From: Mauremys mutica
Taxonomy: Eukaryota; Chordata; Testudines; Geoemydidae
Assembly (NCBI RefSeq): GCF_020497125.1
Contig: NC_059094.1
Coordinates: 3,513,733 to 3,577,732, forward strand
DNA length: 64,000 nt
Direction of reading: 5' to 3'
Part shown: piece by piece, positions 54,470 through 64,000 of the stretch
Numbering within the stretch: position 1 is the stretch's first letter
How the letters are laid out: every line of letters begins with the position of its first letter
Notes under the pieces: generated by a model
The model's input: the letters and a program-made list of their open reading frames with translations, nothing else
Told to the model about the DNA's origin: nothing
Database searches by the model: none
Made by a program: the position numbers and the translations under genes

Positions 54470-55285
54470 ATATATAAATTCCCTGTTAGTACTGGTCACA
54501 ATTTGGGATCAGTAACACTGCATCCTAACTGAGGCACGTTATTCAAAACAATTTTGTTCAGTATCTGGGTACCAATACTAAATCCTGACACAGCAATATT
54601 TGATAAACTGGTGACTGTCCATTCAGTAGGTTATCTGGAAGACAGCATCCATGAAAAACAACTGGATCTACATCAACTATTGGTGTATCACAGAGCAGTT
54701 CAACCAATGGAACAGAGAAGCTGGCCACTTCGGTTTCCTGCCCAGTGAAGCTTACCAGAGGGTGACAACCAGCAGTAATCTATAACATGACTGGACAGTG
54801 CTGTGTAGTAACTAATTACAATATAGTTATATATAAAGGCCTCAGTGGTAGTGTCACTACTCCACATTTCTGTTTTACTTCTATACACAGCACTGTGGGA
54901 CACATTATCACAATCCCCATTCCAGTATTTCAAAACACTCAGCCCACTACTAATAATGACACAGATGGGAACTGTAATTGCCCTAATAAAAGTAGGTTGC
55001 TATCTGAAGTACCACAAAGGCCAAACTACAACAACAAATTGGAAAAGAATTGTTCTGCTTGGATATAAAGTGCTGTTCTATGTATACATACATACTATAA
55101 TATATGCCCATATACACTATAAATATATACGCCATATCCATATTATTCATATATATTAATTATTTGGGAGTGCCTCTAAGGCTCATTCATAATACTACAT
55201 TCCTCAGTCATGGTCCCGGGCCTAACATTCCCAAGCCCACCATAAGGGACTAAAATATAATTGGATAATAAAATCTGTCTGTCAG
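54470..55285. other. AT-rich sequence, nothing recognised
   Basis: No gene or element supported. An AT-rich tract with repeated atatac motifs lies at 55078-55160. Confidence 0.4.
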
Positions 55286-55607
55286 TCGTATGTGGGAATG
55301 TGCAGACTAAAAAGACAGGTGGGGCATGAGTATATGAATGAGGCCCTGAAACATAAACCCTTATATCAGAGGCCCGGTATGAGGCCTAAGGCCTGAGCTA
55401 AAGTAATGGACAAGACTTTACTAACATAAAGCAAAGTGAAGCTGTGAGCCAGAGGCAGGCCCTGCTCACAGAAGATGGCAAGGAAAGGGCTGATGCTGCA
55501 AAAAGATACAGACCTAAAAGGTACCGGACCCTAGATATCAGACCACTCCAATACTTGCACATTCCACACACATAACAAGGAACAAGCTGACCCATCCTAA
55601 AGACAGG
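55286..55607 (+). mobile_element. Older solo LTR, left part
   Basis: This sequence (ggggcatgagtatatgaatg, aacccttatatcagaggccc, aagctgacccatcctaaaga) joins in sense with 61472-61895 if the ERV between them is ignored. I associate the joined sequence with a common turtle LTR. The left limit and outer duplication are uncertain. Confidence 0.6.
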
Positions 55608-56212
55608 TGTTAGAAAATCATAATGCTAATGAAGCCTTTCCGTATTAGGCCTGAGTAAACCAAAGTTATGTTATGCTTGTCCAAACTGTGTTGGAAAGCT
55701 TACAGAACTCATTAGACTGAAGGCCGTGTATCTACCTAAGTCAGCTATTTTGCTTATCAGTTTTGTTTGGCTCCCCAAGTATATGTTGGCTCCCCAAGAT
55801 TATGCAGCTGTGTTCCCATGTATGTCTTCAAGATATTTAGTACAAAGGGTCAACAGATGTACCTTGTTTCCCCTTCAGAATGACAAATGTATCCTCAACA
55901 GCTGTATGTCTCTTGTAGCCCCCACAAAATGATATATGTATCCTGCGTACCCAATTATCCCCTAACAGATACATGTACAGGTTCTACAGGTCAACCAAAT
56001 GACGTAGACAAACGTAGGCTAAGTTGTTTGTTACTGATTATAAAAAGGCCCGTTTGGACTTGTGGGGTGTGTCTCTCTCTGGCACTAGCCGGGACGAGAA
56101 CACCCGCTCAGCTGACCAATCAATAAAGGGTGTGGTACTCGTCTTCCTGTCTCCGTGCCTCCTTGGTGTAATTAGGTAAGCTCCAGGGGGAAACGAGCCC
56201 TTTTGGCTAACA
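55608..56212 (+). repeat. Left LTR of the class-I ERV
   Basis: TGTTAGAAAATC to TTGGCTAACA. TATA-like gattataaaaagg near 56036 and AATAAA near 56122 define the promoter and polyadenylation signal. Confidence 0.95.
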
Positions 56213-56213
56213 A

Positions 56214-56441
56214 ATGGCGACTCCAGATGGGACTTCTCTCCCTGTAGGGGGCGCGACCGGCGGCCGAGGACGGCTCAGGAGAGTGGCCACCTTGAGCTAT
56301 TGGTTTGCTCGAGCTCCGGGTCGCCGCAATCGGCCGGGACGGCTACGCCCCCTCCATAGAGAACTCCAAACGACACGGAGGCAAGACAGTACCAGAAGAG
56401 GGGAGTCCACCTGCCAGACGTGGCCACTCCGGGCGTGGTAA
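56214..56441 (+). CDS. ERV leader ORF, arginine-rich, running into a splice donor
   Basis: The ATG overlaps the primer binding site and opens a 75-codon frame: MATPDGTSLPVGGATGGRGR, then strongly basic (LRRVATLSYWFARAPGRRNR, TTRRQDSTRRGES). The stop TAA is made by the GTAAGT of a splice donor (exon end 56437), so in a spliced RNA the frame would stay open. It could be a leader peptide or the first exon of a spliced product. No homologue recognised. Coding status is unproven. Confidence 0.35.
   Translation: MATPDGTSLPVGGATGGRGRLRRVATLSYWFARAPGRRNRPGRLRPLHRELQTTRRQDSTRRGESTCQTWPLRAW
56215..56234 (+). other. ERV primer binding site
   Basis: TGGCGACTCCAGATGGGACT starts 2 bp after the LTR. The first nine bases match a tRNA-Arg 3' end and the rest is partial, so the primer tRNA is uncertain. 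Confidence 0.6.
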
Positions 56442-56443
56442 GT
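56438..56443 (+). promoter_or_regulatory. Candidate ERV major splice donor
   Basis: CGGGCGTG|GTAAGT is a strong consensus 5' splice site, 225 bp after the left LTR, where retroviruses usually keep the major donor. A matching acceptor (tttcttttctcacag) lies at 59512-59526. Confidence 0.65.
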
Positions 56444-56546
56444 GCGTTACCTCCTGGGTTTTGAGGATTAACGCCCCCGAAGTGCAGGTTGGACCTTGGG
56501 CCCCTAACAGGTTTTTGGTTAAGATACCTAGGTACAGCCACGGCTA

Positions 56547-56687
56547 ATGAATAATTCTGTTAACTCCACTAGTTCGGGGGCCGTGCCGAACGACTATGGG
56601 AATGTGACTACTACGCTGTTGTTTTTATTCCTGGTAGGGGTACTTTTGTTTTTCGTTATATTGATGTACTGGAAGCCGAAACTGTGA
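56547..56687 (+). CDS. Small single-pass membrane protein ORF (46 aa) in the ERV
   Basis: The 46-codon frame begins MNNSVNSTSSGAVPNDYGNV, continues TTT, then an 18-residue hydrophobic segment (LLFLFLVGVLLFFVILMY) and a short basic tail (WKPKL), TGA 56685-56687. The N-terminal part has three N-glycosylation sequons (NNS, NST, NVT). Architecture: a tiny outside-in glycoprotein with one membrane helix. It is downstream of the leader donor, so it would need unspliced RNA. No family recognised. Expression is unknown and chance cannot be excluded. Confidence 0.35.
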   Translation: MNNSVNSTSSGAVPNDYGNVTTTLLFLFLVGVLLFFVILMYWKPKL

Positions 56688-59510
56688 TAACCGGGTCTAG
56701 GAGTGTGTGAAGATCCATCTAAACAATGCCCATTAAAAGGTACCTTTAATCTAGATAAGATCATATATCTCAGAGGAGCTTTTAATCACTAAAGAAAAGC
56801 CTCTGACACAGTGTGAGCAATTTGTCTAAAAACGGGTTAATTTAAAACTCAGCTTCGCCCAGAGATAAAAAGAGAAAGTTGTTTTATGCTCAAGGTCAAG
56901 AATCAGTACAGACTATGTTAAGTACAAAAAAAAAACAGCCCTCCCAAGAGCGGAAGCATGTTGGAAATTCTGAACAAGCTGTATACAGGATAATCTCCCG
57001 TCCACCTATTCCCCCTTTTCTGAACGTTATATACAGACGTGGCCAGTCTGGACATGTGTGAGTATTAACGTGGCTTAAGGCTTGGGGCATTTATATTTTT
57101 CCTGAGTGATGTGGGAGCGTTCCCAACACTCTCCATTGTTGTTTTATTATTTGTAATGAAGTTTTAAAATTTGGTTATATGGTGTGTTTTCTCTATCCAC
57201 CCCCACACCGTCCTGCAGTGTCAGTTTGATCACCTGACATGAGGGATAATTGGTAACAGAAATTTGTCACAGTTTGGTGAGCAATAGAGAATGGGGGAGC
57301 CCTGCGGAATTTACACCATCTATCTGTTTTACCCTTGTTATTTTATGTTTGCTCTGTTTGGTATTGTTGGTGTTATATGTTGAGGATTGCATAATTAAAG
57401 GTGTGCCCATTCTCAGCTGCAGTAAGTCTGAGAACTGGAGAAGGGTTTAGCATTCCTCTCTCCACCCTGGTTGACCGGGAAGGGTGGCAGGTGGATCTAC
57501 CCCCAGTCGTAGCAGGACTGGGCAATAGAGTACTTGGAGAGAAGGGACGAGATGTGTACTTGATAACTAGAATTGAGCAATTAAGAGCATAGATCATGAA
57601 CCAGGCAGCAACTCAAACCTGCGCCAGGGCAAGTTGCAGGCCTTGAGACAGGACTTCCAGTTAGAAAAGGAAGCCCTGGCTAAGCATGTACCAGTCCTTC
57701 AGGGACTTGTTAAAATTTAACCATTCGTGCTCAGCATATGCTGTAACAGCAGTGTGTTTGCTACAAGAGGAAATTAAATAGTTAATGGGCCATGCGTTTT
57801 GCTCAGGTGGTGAGCCTCACAAGGGAGGACTCGGGTAATCTTGAGTAAAAAAAATGTTTTAGGGAAAAGACCAGAAGGGTGGGGGCTAGTTAAAAAGCCC
57901 ACCCTCCTAGCTAAACTGGTAGTGGAACAAGTTGGTGCCCATGAAAAAAAAAACGGTTCAAAAAAAAAAAAAAAAAAGGATCGGGCCCAGGCGGCCAGGC
58001 AACAGACAGAGAGCTTGGAGAACAGGTTGGAAACTTTTGAGGGTCTAGTGGAAGGAAGGAGTAAGTAAGTGTAAGCATGGGGATTTCAAATACTCAGAAT
58101 GATATTTGGAATGGTGATTTGAATTGGTAAGTGGCTGTTGGAAGACAGGCAAGTGATTTAAGGGAAGGGCAAGTGATTTTTAAAGGAGAGTGAAAAGTTA
58201 ACTCTGTAGTTGCTGGAGGAAATAGTAGTTGAACTTTGTAAAGATGCTAAAGATAAAAGTTCTTGGTGTTTTTTTAAATATTTGTAAATAAATTCAGGCA
58301 AAGAAATTATTAAATTGCAATCATTTGGCTATGAACAATTTTGTTGAATTAGCTAAAGAATGTATACAGTGCTATGTAAATAAAAATGTATTAGGCTCTA
58401 AGGCACTATAAGTGGTGATGTTTTCTTTCAGTGTTTAAAAGCAGGAGTTAAAAGTAAAAAGCAAGCCAGAAAGCATCTGTATTAATGCAAATTATCTAAC
58501 TGATAAGGTAGAGGCCACTGAAACCTGGGCTGCCTATAAAACACATATAAGAAAATATGGGGTAATTCCCCTGTTTTGCCTGAAATCAACAAGGGTATTT
58601 GTATATTTTAAGCAATAATTGACTGCCCAGAAGGGGTAGACCTTTGTTTTTGTCTTTCAGATAATCAAAGAAAACTAATGCCAGCTAAACAGCATTCAAC
58701 GTACCATGATTTACTGGCACAGTAAAAATTATGTTTTGTGTTCTATGTTCTGTCTTGTGGTGTTTGTCTCGTGGTCAGAATTGTTGTGTTTAATATTTTC
58801 ATGGGATGGTCTGATTTGAAATCAAGCGGAAGTGTTGGATTGAAATGCAGATACTTGTTTTGTTTAACTTAGAATACAAAGTGTTTGGATACATCAGAAA
58901 AATGTGATCTACTAAAGTCTAATACATTTTCTTAAGTAAGAGAAAGAAACTACATTGGCCAAATCTTTTAATTGAAAATTGTTGTTAAAATTTGTGTACC
59001 GACAGTCTTTGGAAGCAAAGACATGAAAAGTTAACCCACTCCCCTTATTGTACAGGGGATCCTTCTGGCTACGTCAAACTTTTAGCCAGAGGGCTGGGGA
59101 TGGTGGATAGCTATTGGACTAGAGGTTATATTACGTGAACTTCTCAAAGTGGGTGTGCTTGTCCTGGTTTGTTGTTCCAAAGCTCTGTAATAAGGTTATA
59201 TTAGTAAAAAGGTATATGTGGCATATATTAAATAATAAGACTAATGTACTGTATAACAGCAATGTGTATATGTTCATTGTTAACAAAAGGTGTATAAGTA
59301 AAAAGTAAAAGTTTCCTTTGTAGGTTAAAAAAGCCAAGAAGGGAAAAGGAAAAAGAACGAGTTAACTGAGGAAAAAATAGTTAACATATTCAGTTTCAAG
59401 ATAAGACACTGACTCTGCTCAAGGACTTGGCTAACAACCAAGAAAAGGGGGGGGGCTGAATATACCCAAGCAGATGTAAAATCTGCAAAGACACTAATGC
59501 AATGTGTTAG
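56688..59510 (+). other. ERV interior without recognisable gag or pol
   Basis: AT-rich sequence with no frame over about 75 codons that I can relate to a family. Frames at 57401-57592 and 57841-58068 (the latter lysine-rich and coiled-coil-like, KKKDRAQAARQQTESLENRL) sit where gag would be. They could be gag debris. Two A-runs lie near 57944 and 57961. Confidence 0.5.
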
Positions 59511-59526
59511 GTTTCTTTTCTCACAG

Positions 59527-59755
59527 GTAAAGAAGCACTATCCGAAGACCCTAGCAGCCCCGCTACTCGTTGGAACCAGAAGACTGGGTCTACATAAAGG
59601 TCCACCAACGAAAGACTGCTTTGGCTCCATGCTGGAAAGGCCCTTATTGAGTCCTGCTGACTACCAACACCGCTGTGAAGTGCCAAAGACTGACTGCTTG
59701 GACCCAGGATTCTCACTACAAAAAGACCCCTCCGCATCGGGAGAATTCTCCTACT
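59527..59755 (+). pseudogene. ERV integrase C-terminal remnant
   Basis: One frame reads EDWVYIKVHQRKTALAPCWK, GPY, stop (TGA), VLLTTNTAVKCQRLTAWTQD and SHYKKTPP. This is the GPY/F-type C-terminal domain of gammaretrovirus-like integrases (pattern DWV...RRKT..P.WKGPY.VLLTT.TA.K..G...W.H.SH.K). It starts right after a strong splice acceptor (ends 59526), as expected for the env acceptor. The rest of the integrase is missing. Confidence 0.8.
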
Positions 59756-59756
59756 G

Positions 59757-60790
59757 ATGATTAGCCTATTTCTCCTTCTAGCTCCACTGTGCCTTCTGGA
59801 CAGCAGGGAAAAAGGACAAGGTGACGTGCTAGGAACCTCTCCCTTGTCCACTGACAGATTTACTGTGCCTTTGAACTTTTCTAGAAGAAATGCTCATTCC
59901 ACTGACATTGCCAAAGTCCAGGAATTCCTGACCAGAAAGGACATTGAGAACTGACCCTGGTGAAGAATCAAAGAATTATACACTGGCAGGAAGAAATTTG
60001 TGGGACCCATGTTTGGGAATGTGGTATTGATTGGATTTTGGGGTTTATTCTACAGGCTGCGCCCTGTGTTTTGGATAAATCCTTCAGTATGTATTGCCCT
60101 CCCTAATTGGATTTTAAATGACATTGCCTTTATCCAGTTTTCAGATCACTTTTACATACCCAGATTGCTCACAAGGGGCTGCCATTAGATTAGCACAACA
60201 AAAAGCCTAGGTTATTTCCTCTGGAGAAAGGGAATTAACCAGATCCCTGTGGGCTGGGGCCAATAGTGAAGCAGCCATTTGAAATATTTTTCAAAGCTGA
60301 GAACATGATAAGAAATTGGGCCAACTAAAAAAGGCCACTAGCCTTATTTTTTTAAGCTCAGCTATCTTAAGTACAGGCTGGAGTCGGTGAGTTACATGTC
60401 ATTTCCATCTTTAGTTCTATGACCCAGAAGTTACTGACAGAGATGGTATTCAATATCACTGAGGCTGGGAAGGCATTGCAGTGGAATCTAGTATGTTTAG
60501 AAATCCAGGATTTCCTGAATGACAAGCTGATGGCCATTTGAAATGATCTTAAGCACCAACCTTGGCCACTGCCCTTACAGACACATCAGGAACCATCTGA
60601 TCTGTGGTCATGAAGACATACTTGGACACTTTCTAAGTGGAAGTGTGTACATTTACAGTGCTCCTTCCAAGCATATGGACCGGTTAGGGTGGGTGTGGCT
60701 CCCACATACCGAATCCTGCCGGATCCATGGGAAGGATGCATGTGGGACTTAATACCCCCTCATTAATGACCCCAGCTCCCTAGAGCTTAA
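59757..60790 (+). pseudogene. ERV env remnant
   Basis: The frame from 59757 begins MISLFLLLAPLCLL, a signal-peptide-like start overlapping the integrase tail as in gammaretroviruses, and stops after 65 codons. A second readable block near 60415-60540 (MVFNITEAGKALQWNLVCLE, IQDFLNDKLMAI) could be from the transmembrane subunit. Numerous stops and frameshifts; no functional product. The env call rests on position and weak pattern only. Confidence 0.5.
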
Positions 60791-60849
60791 TTGCTTTTTT
60801 TGGCCTCAAAGTGTGAGAACACTCAGCCAAAAGGTTTGGTGAGTATTCT

Positions 60850-60862
60850 CAAAGGGGGGAGT
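60850..60862 (+). other. ERV polypurine tract
   Basis: caaaggggggagt directly precedes the right LTR, the expected site for plus-strand priming. Confidence 0.8.
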
Positions 60863-61467
60863 TGTTGGAAAATCATAGTGCTAATGAAGCCTTTCCGTAT
60901 TAGGCCTGAGTAAACCAAAGTTATGTTATGCTTGTCCAAACTGTGTTGGAAAGCTTACAGAACTCATTAGACTGAAGGCCGTGTATCTACCTAAGTCAGC
61001 TATTTTGCTTATCAGTTTTGTTTGGCTCCCCAAGTATATGTTGGCTCCCCAAGATTATGCAGCTGTGTTCCCATGTATGTCTTCAAGATATTTAGTTCAA
61101 AGGGTCAACAGATGTACCTTGTTTCCCCTTCAGAATGACAAATGTATCCTCAACAGCTGTATGTCTCTTGTAGCCCCCACAAAATGATATATGTATCCTG
61201 CGTACCCAATTATCCCCTAACAGATACATGTACAGGTTCTACAGGTCAACCAAATGACTTAGACAAACGTAGGCTAAGTTGTTTGTTACTGATTATAAAA
61301 AGGCCCGTTTGGACTTGTGGGGTGTGTCTCTCTCTGGCACTAGCCGGGACGAGAACACCCGCTCAGCTGACCGATCAATAAAGGGTGTGGTACTCATCTT
61401 CCTGTCTCCGTGCCTCCTTGGTGTAATTAGGTAAGCTCCAGGGGGAAACGAGCCCTTTTGGCTAACA
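60863..61467 (+). repeat. Right LTR of the class-I ERV
   Basis: TGTTGGAAAATC to TTGGCTAACA, 605 bp. Six single-base differences from the left copy and no indel. Confidence 0.95.
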
Positions 61468-61471
61468 CAGG

Positions 61472-61895
61472 GGCAAAAGGGTAATATGATGGCTAGAGTT
61501 GTTTTGTTCAAACCAACATGTACAAGGTGAGCAGCAGCATCTTGCTACGTAGAGGGGTTACACCTGAATATGTCAGGAGTGATGTGTAACTTGTTTGTAC
61601 CTGTGTATAAGAATACATCCCTGGGGCGGTGTCTTTGTCCAGCCTAGGGGGCTGTGGAACGTCCCGCCACTGACTGAACCGGTCCATTGTCGGGGGCTCA
61701 TATTCGTAGTATGTCCTGTAGAGTCTGTGGGAAACTATTACTGTGCTTCGTTTGACAATAAACCTGGCCGGGTGCCTTTGTACCTTACGGAGTCTGAGTC
61801 ATTGAGGGTTCTCTCAGGGTTTGCTGTGTCAGCGATCTGCAGAGCCGGGCCAGCACACAGAGGGAACACACACACGCAGCCGACTGTTATCAACA
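61472..61895 (+). mobile_element. Older solo LTR, right part
   Basis: Continues the LTR broken at 55607. It contains TATA-like gtgtataagaatac, CAATAAACCTGG (polyadenylation signal near 61759) and ends CGACTGTTATCAACA, a typical LTR end. Orientation +. Confidence 0.7.
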
Positions 61896-62679
61896 TTGTA
61901 CAGAGCAGAGCACCATACCGGTGGTGTCTGACAACAGAGGTGATATGTCCTTTCTGTGAAGGACTGGAGCAACAAAATCCTGAACTCTGCATGCTGTTCC
62001 AGGCACCTGCCCCCAGAAAGGTACCAAGAAAGTAGAACAAATTCTGAGGACAGCAAGAGAATTGATGAGGTGGGAGGGGAGTGGTTTGTGAGGGAGGAGA
62101 AGAGCTAAGCATCCTGAGCCTGGCTAGGAGGTGAGCAAACAGGCCACCTGAAATCTGCACTGAAGGTAGGTATTTGAGATATCTAAATATTCAGACCCCA
62201 AGAGGGGAATTCACCCCTGCACTGTGCCTCCTTTTTGCTGACTTAAGCAGCCAAAAGAGGCCGGGATGCCTCCCTGGAGAATGCCACCAGCTCAGAGGGT
62301 CCTGTAGTTCACCCTTGCCTGTGCCAGGAATTGAATTGCCCCCCAGAAGCTGTAGAGTGGGGGTGGTGCAAGCCACTACTCCTCTGTCCCTGCATGGGTG
62401 CTAGGGCCTGAAGGAAATAGAGCAAAGTGAGCATTCAGTGAAAAATGAACAAACAGCCCCCCTCTCCCTGCATGGACTCCCAGCAGCAGCATTGCCCAGA
62501 CTTGATTACAATTGACCCCATTGGCTGAGACTATCTTTCTTGAGGCAAGCTGGAGGTGTTGACACATTGCCACGGAGTCAGGTGAGGTGACAACGTCCTG
62601 GGATTGGTTCTCTTCTCTACAGCGAAGTGGGTAATTAGTCAGAAGCAGCAGCAGCAGCTGTCAGAACTCCCTGTTCCAG
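61896..62679. other. Non-coding sequence before a candidate exon
   Basis: No element recognised. A short (AGC)n run at 62645-62660 precedes the candidate start codon. Confidence 0.4.
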
Positions 62680-62746
62680 ATGGATTCCTGGAGATTCCTG
62701 CTGCTTCTAATCCACAGCAGAATTGCTACCGTTGCCACCGTCCAAG
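62680..62746 (+). CDS. Candidate signal-peptide first exon of an unidentified gene
   Basis: The ATG at 62680 (context ttccagATGG) encodes MDSWRFLLLLIHSRIATVAT then VQ and one base of the next codon, followed by CAAG|GTAACAG, a good donor. The peptide has a short N-region, an L-rich core and a small-residue end like a secretory signal, in phase 1 as in many receptor and secreted-enzyme genes. No further exon is visible before the window ends, so identity is unknown. It may be fortuitous. Confidence 0.35.
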
Positions 62747-64000
62747 GTAACAGACTCCTTGAGCTTTCTGTGGCTGCCTGATTACTCTAGAAGTAGGGAA
62801 AGCGCTCCTTCTTCCAAGGGGAGGTTTGCCATAACTTGATTTCTAAACTAAACTTGGCTTGCTCACATCTCTTTAAACAAGCTGCAAGATACAAACAAAC
62901 CCATGACTTCTGGGGCAGTGCATGGCTGGCTCTCCTGGCATTCATGAAGTTTATTTCCGTCTGGCCACTGACATAAGATTGTGTTGAGACCTCCCCTGCC
63001 TTGAGGCACAGGCAGAAAGCATTGGGTTACGCAGGATGGCAGAGAGCTCAGCCCTGCCTGTTACTGGAAAAACATGTCGAACTTAAGAAAAGGCATCCTT
63101 CTGTACTTGTACCCGACTATCCCAGCAACCCCCAGGTTACCCCCAAAGTGACAGAGAGATTAGAGGGCAAAGGCCTTCTCTGTCCAGTTTGTTCATGTGG
63201 TTTATTTGGCAGCACAGTAGGGCTGGTGGCTAAGGGGGCTGGTTCTGTGTGTGTGCGCGTGTGTGTTTTTCACTGGGCAATAGGGGAGAGAATGATATTA
63301 AAAAAACTGGAAAACGGGATTGTAAAAAAGATTGTTAAAAAAACCAAACCATTGACAGGGTCCTTAGGGCTGGGGGAGAGGCCTGGAACAACCTAATTCA
63401 TTAATTAGACTGCAAGCTAACAGTGTTCCTTTAATTGTGTTGGGTTTAGGCACCATATGTCGGCTCCAGCCGATAACAGACACGCACTCTGCCCTGAGGA
63501 ATGTGCAATTCAAGTATAGAGAAGGGGGAAGGGCTGGCCAGGTATATAGCTGTCTGTGGTTATGGGACTGCTTTGAATTGGTGTGACCTCACTGATGAGA
63601 GTGCTTGTTTGTGGCTAGTAATTCTATAGCTGTATTAAATGCACCTCATAGTTGAAGCTTTAAAGGAGGCAATGCACCTGGTACTAAAATTCTGCCCTTC
63701 CAAGTGTGAGGCCCCCGGGAGCGGGGAGGAGGGGTGGAAGCTATATGGTTGCAGTTGAGTCAAGGATCCCTGACCCATTCCAGCTGCACATTCAGCATGG
63801 CAGCTCCAGTGAGGAGCAGAGTGCCCTTCCCCGCAACTTGCATCTTGCATCATGCATGGATCCCGGACACAAGTCCATGGCACATGGCCAGGTTTCTCAG
63901 CCAGGGCCGGCTTCTAGGGCTTGAGAAGCACTCCACTTGTATCCTGCTCTGCTGCTGCACAGGTTCACTGACTGGGGGGTCATCTGCCCCGCCCAGCAAA
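62747..64000. other. Right end of window, nothing recognised
   Basis: A TG-rich tract lies at 63247-63268. At 63903 the phrase cagggccggcttctaggg resembles a hAT terminal repeat without a partner. No exon supported. Confidence 0.35.

Larger units (their letters stand above)
55608..61467 (+). mobile_element. Class-I (gammaretrovirus-like) ERV, recent, internally gutted
   Basis: Two 605-bp LTRs differ at 6 positions by my count (99.0% identity). A 4-bp duplication cagg flanks the element (55604-55607 and 61468-61471). A primer site, leader with splice donor, an integrase C-terminal remnant, an env signal-peptide-like start and a polypurine tract are in the right order. The 4.65-kb interior has no long ORF: most of gag and pol is absent. 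The 4-bp duplication and the integrase tail fit class I. Confidence 0.9.

Noticed and set aside
1..64000. CRISPR arrays, operons, riboswitches, intact tRNA or rRNA genes
   Set aside because: The window is vertebrate nuclear DNA. The only tRNA-like sequences are SINE heads, and no regularly spaced repeat-spacer array exists.

Overview
The window looks like nuclear DNA from a cryptodiran turtle. It carries many copies and fragments of the tRNA-derived turtle SINE (core 'GCAGCCGTGTTAGTCTGTAT', tail ending 'AACAAATTTATT'). It also has CR1 LINEs of the sauropsid type, DIRS and Gmr1-like retroelements, and many hAT-type MITEs with 8-bp target duplications. Family names come from memory and reading, not from a database search.

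Two host genes are recognisable, arranged tail to tail. EYA3 (+ strand) contributes its last two coding exons (1077-1177, 7509-7589) and a long 3' UTR to about 11.48 kb. XKR8 (- strand) is complete in three exons (21221-20905, 18126-17930, 16468-15741) and encodes 413 aa, ending in a cytosolic tail with a DEVD caspase motif. The same EYA3/XKR8 tail-to-tail order is known in mammals. A C-rich minisatellite (21.37-22.08 kb) and a CpG island (22.08-22.5 kb) lie upstream of the XKR8 start codon. A possible signal-peptide exon of an unidentified gene lies at 62680-62746.

From 22.5 kb onward almost everything is layered mobile DNA. From left to right: (a) 24.1-31.4 kb, collinear relics of one large unidentified transposon-like gene with an XPG-I-like motif, broken up by a CR1, solo LTRs, a LINE 3' end and a hAT element; (b) 32.0-37.2 kb, a nearly open APE-type LINE with one nonsense codon, whose C-terminal zinc-finger end is displaced by a 1571-bp solo LTR; (c) 39.4-41.1 kb, an antisense CR1; (d) 42.9-43.4 kb, an antisense SCAN-type gag remnant; (e) 43.5-46.1 kb, a pogo-like transposon carrying two hAT MITEs, one inserted in frame; (f) 47.0-48.4 kb, a solo LTR with a TGCG microsatellite; (g) 48.78-54.47 kb, a Gmr1-like Ty3/Gypsy element with a SCAN-like gag and integrase placed before reverse transcriptase; (h) 55.6-61.5 kb, a class-I (gammaretrovirus-like) ERV with 99% identical LTRs but gutted internal genes, nested inside an older solo LTR.

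The host genes do not obviously work together: EYA3 is a phosphatase and transcriptional coactivator, XKR8 a caspase-activated scramblase. The rest records successive insertions, and many can be ordered in time by their target-site duplications.
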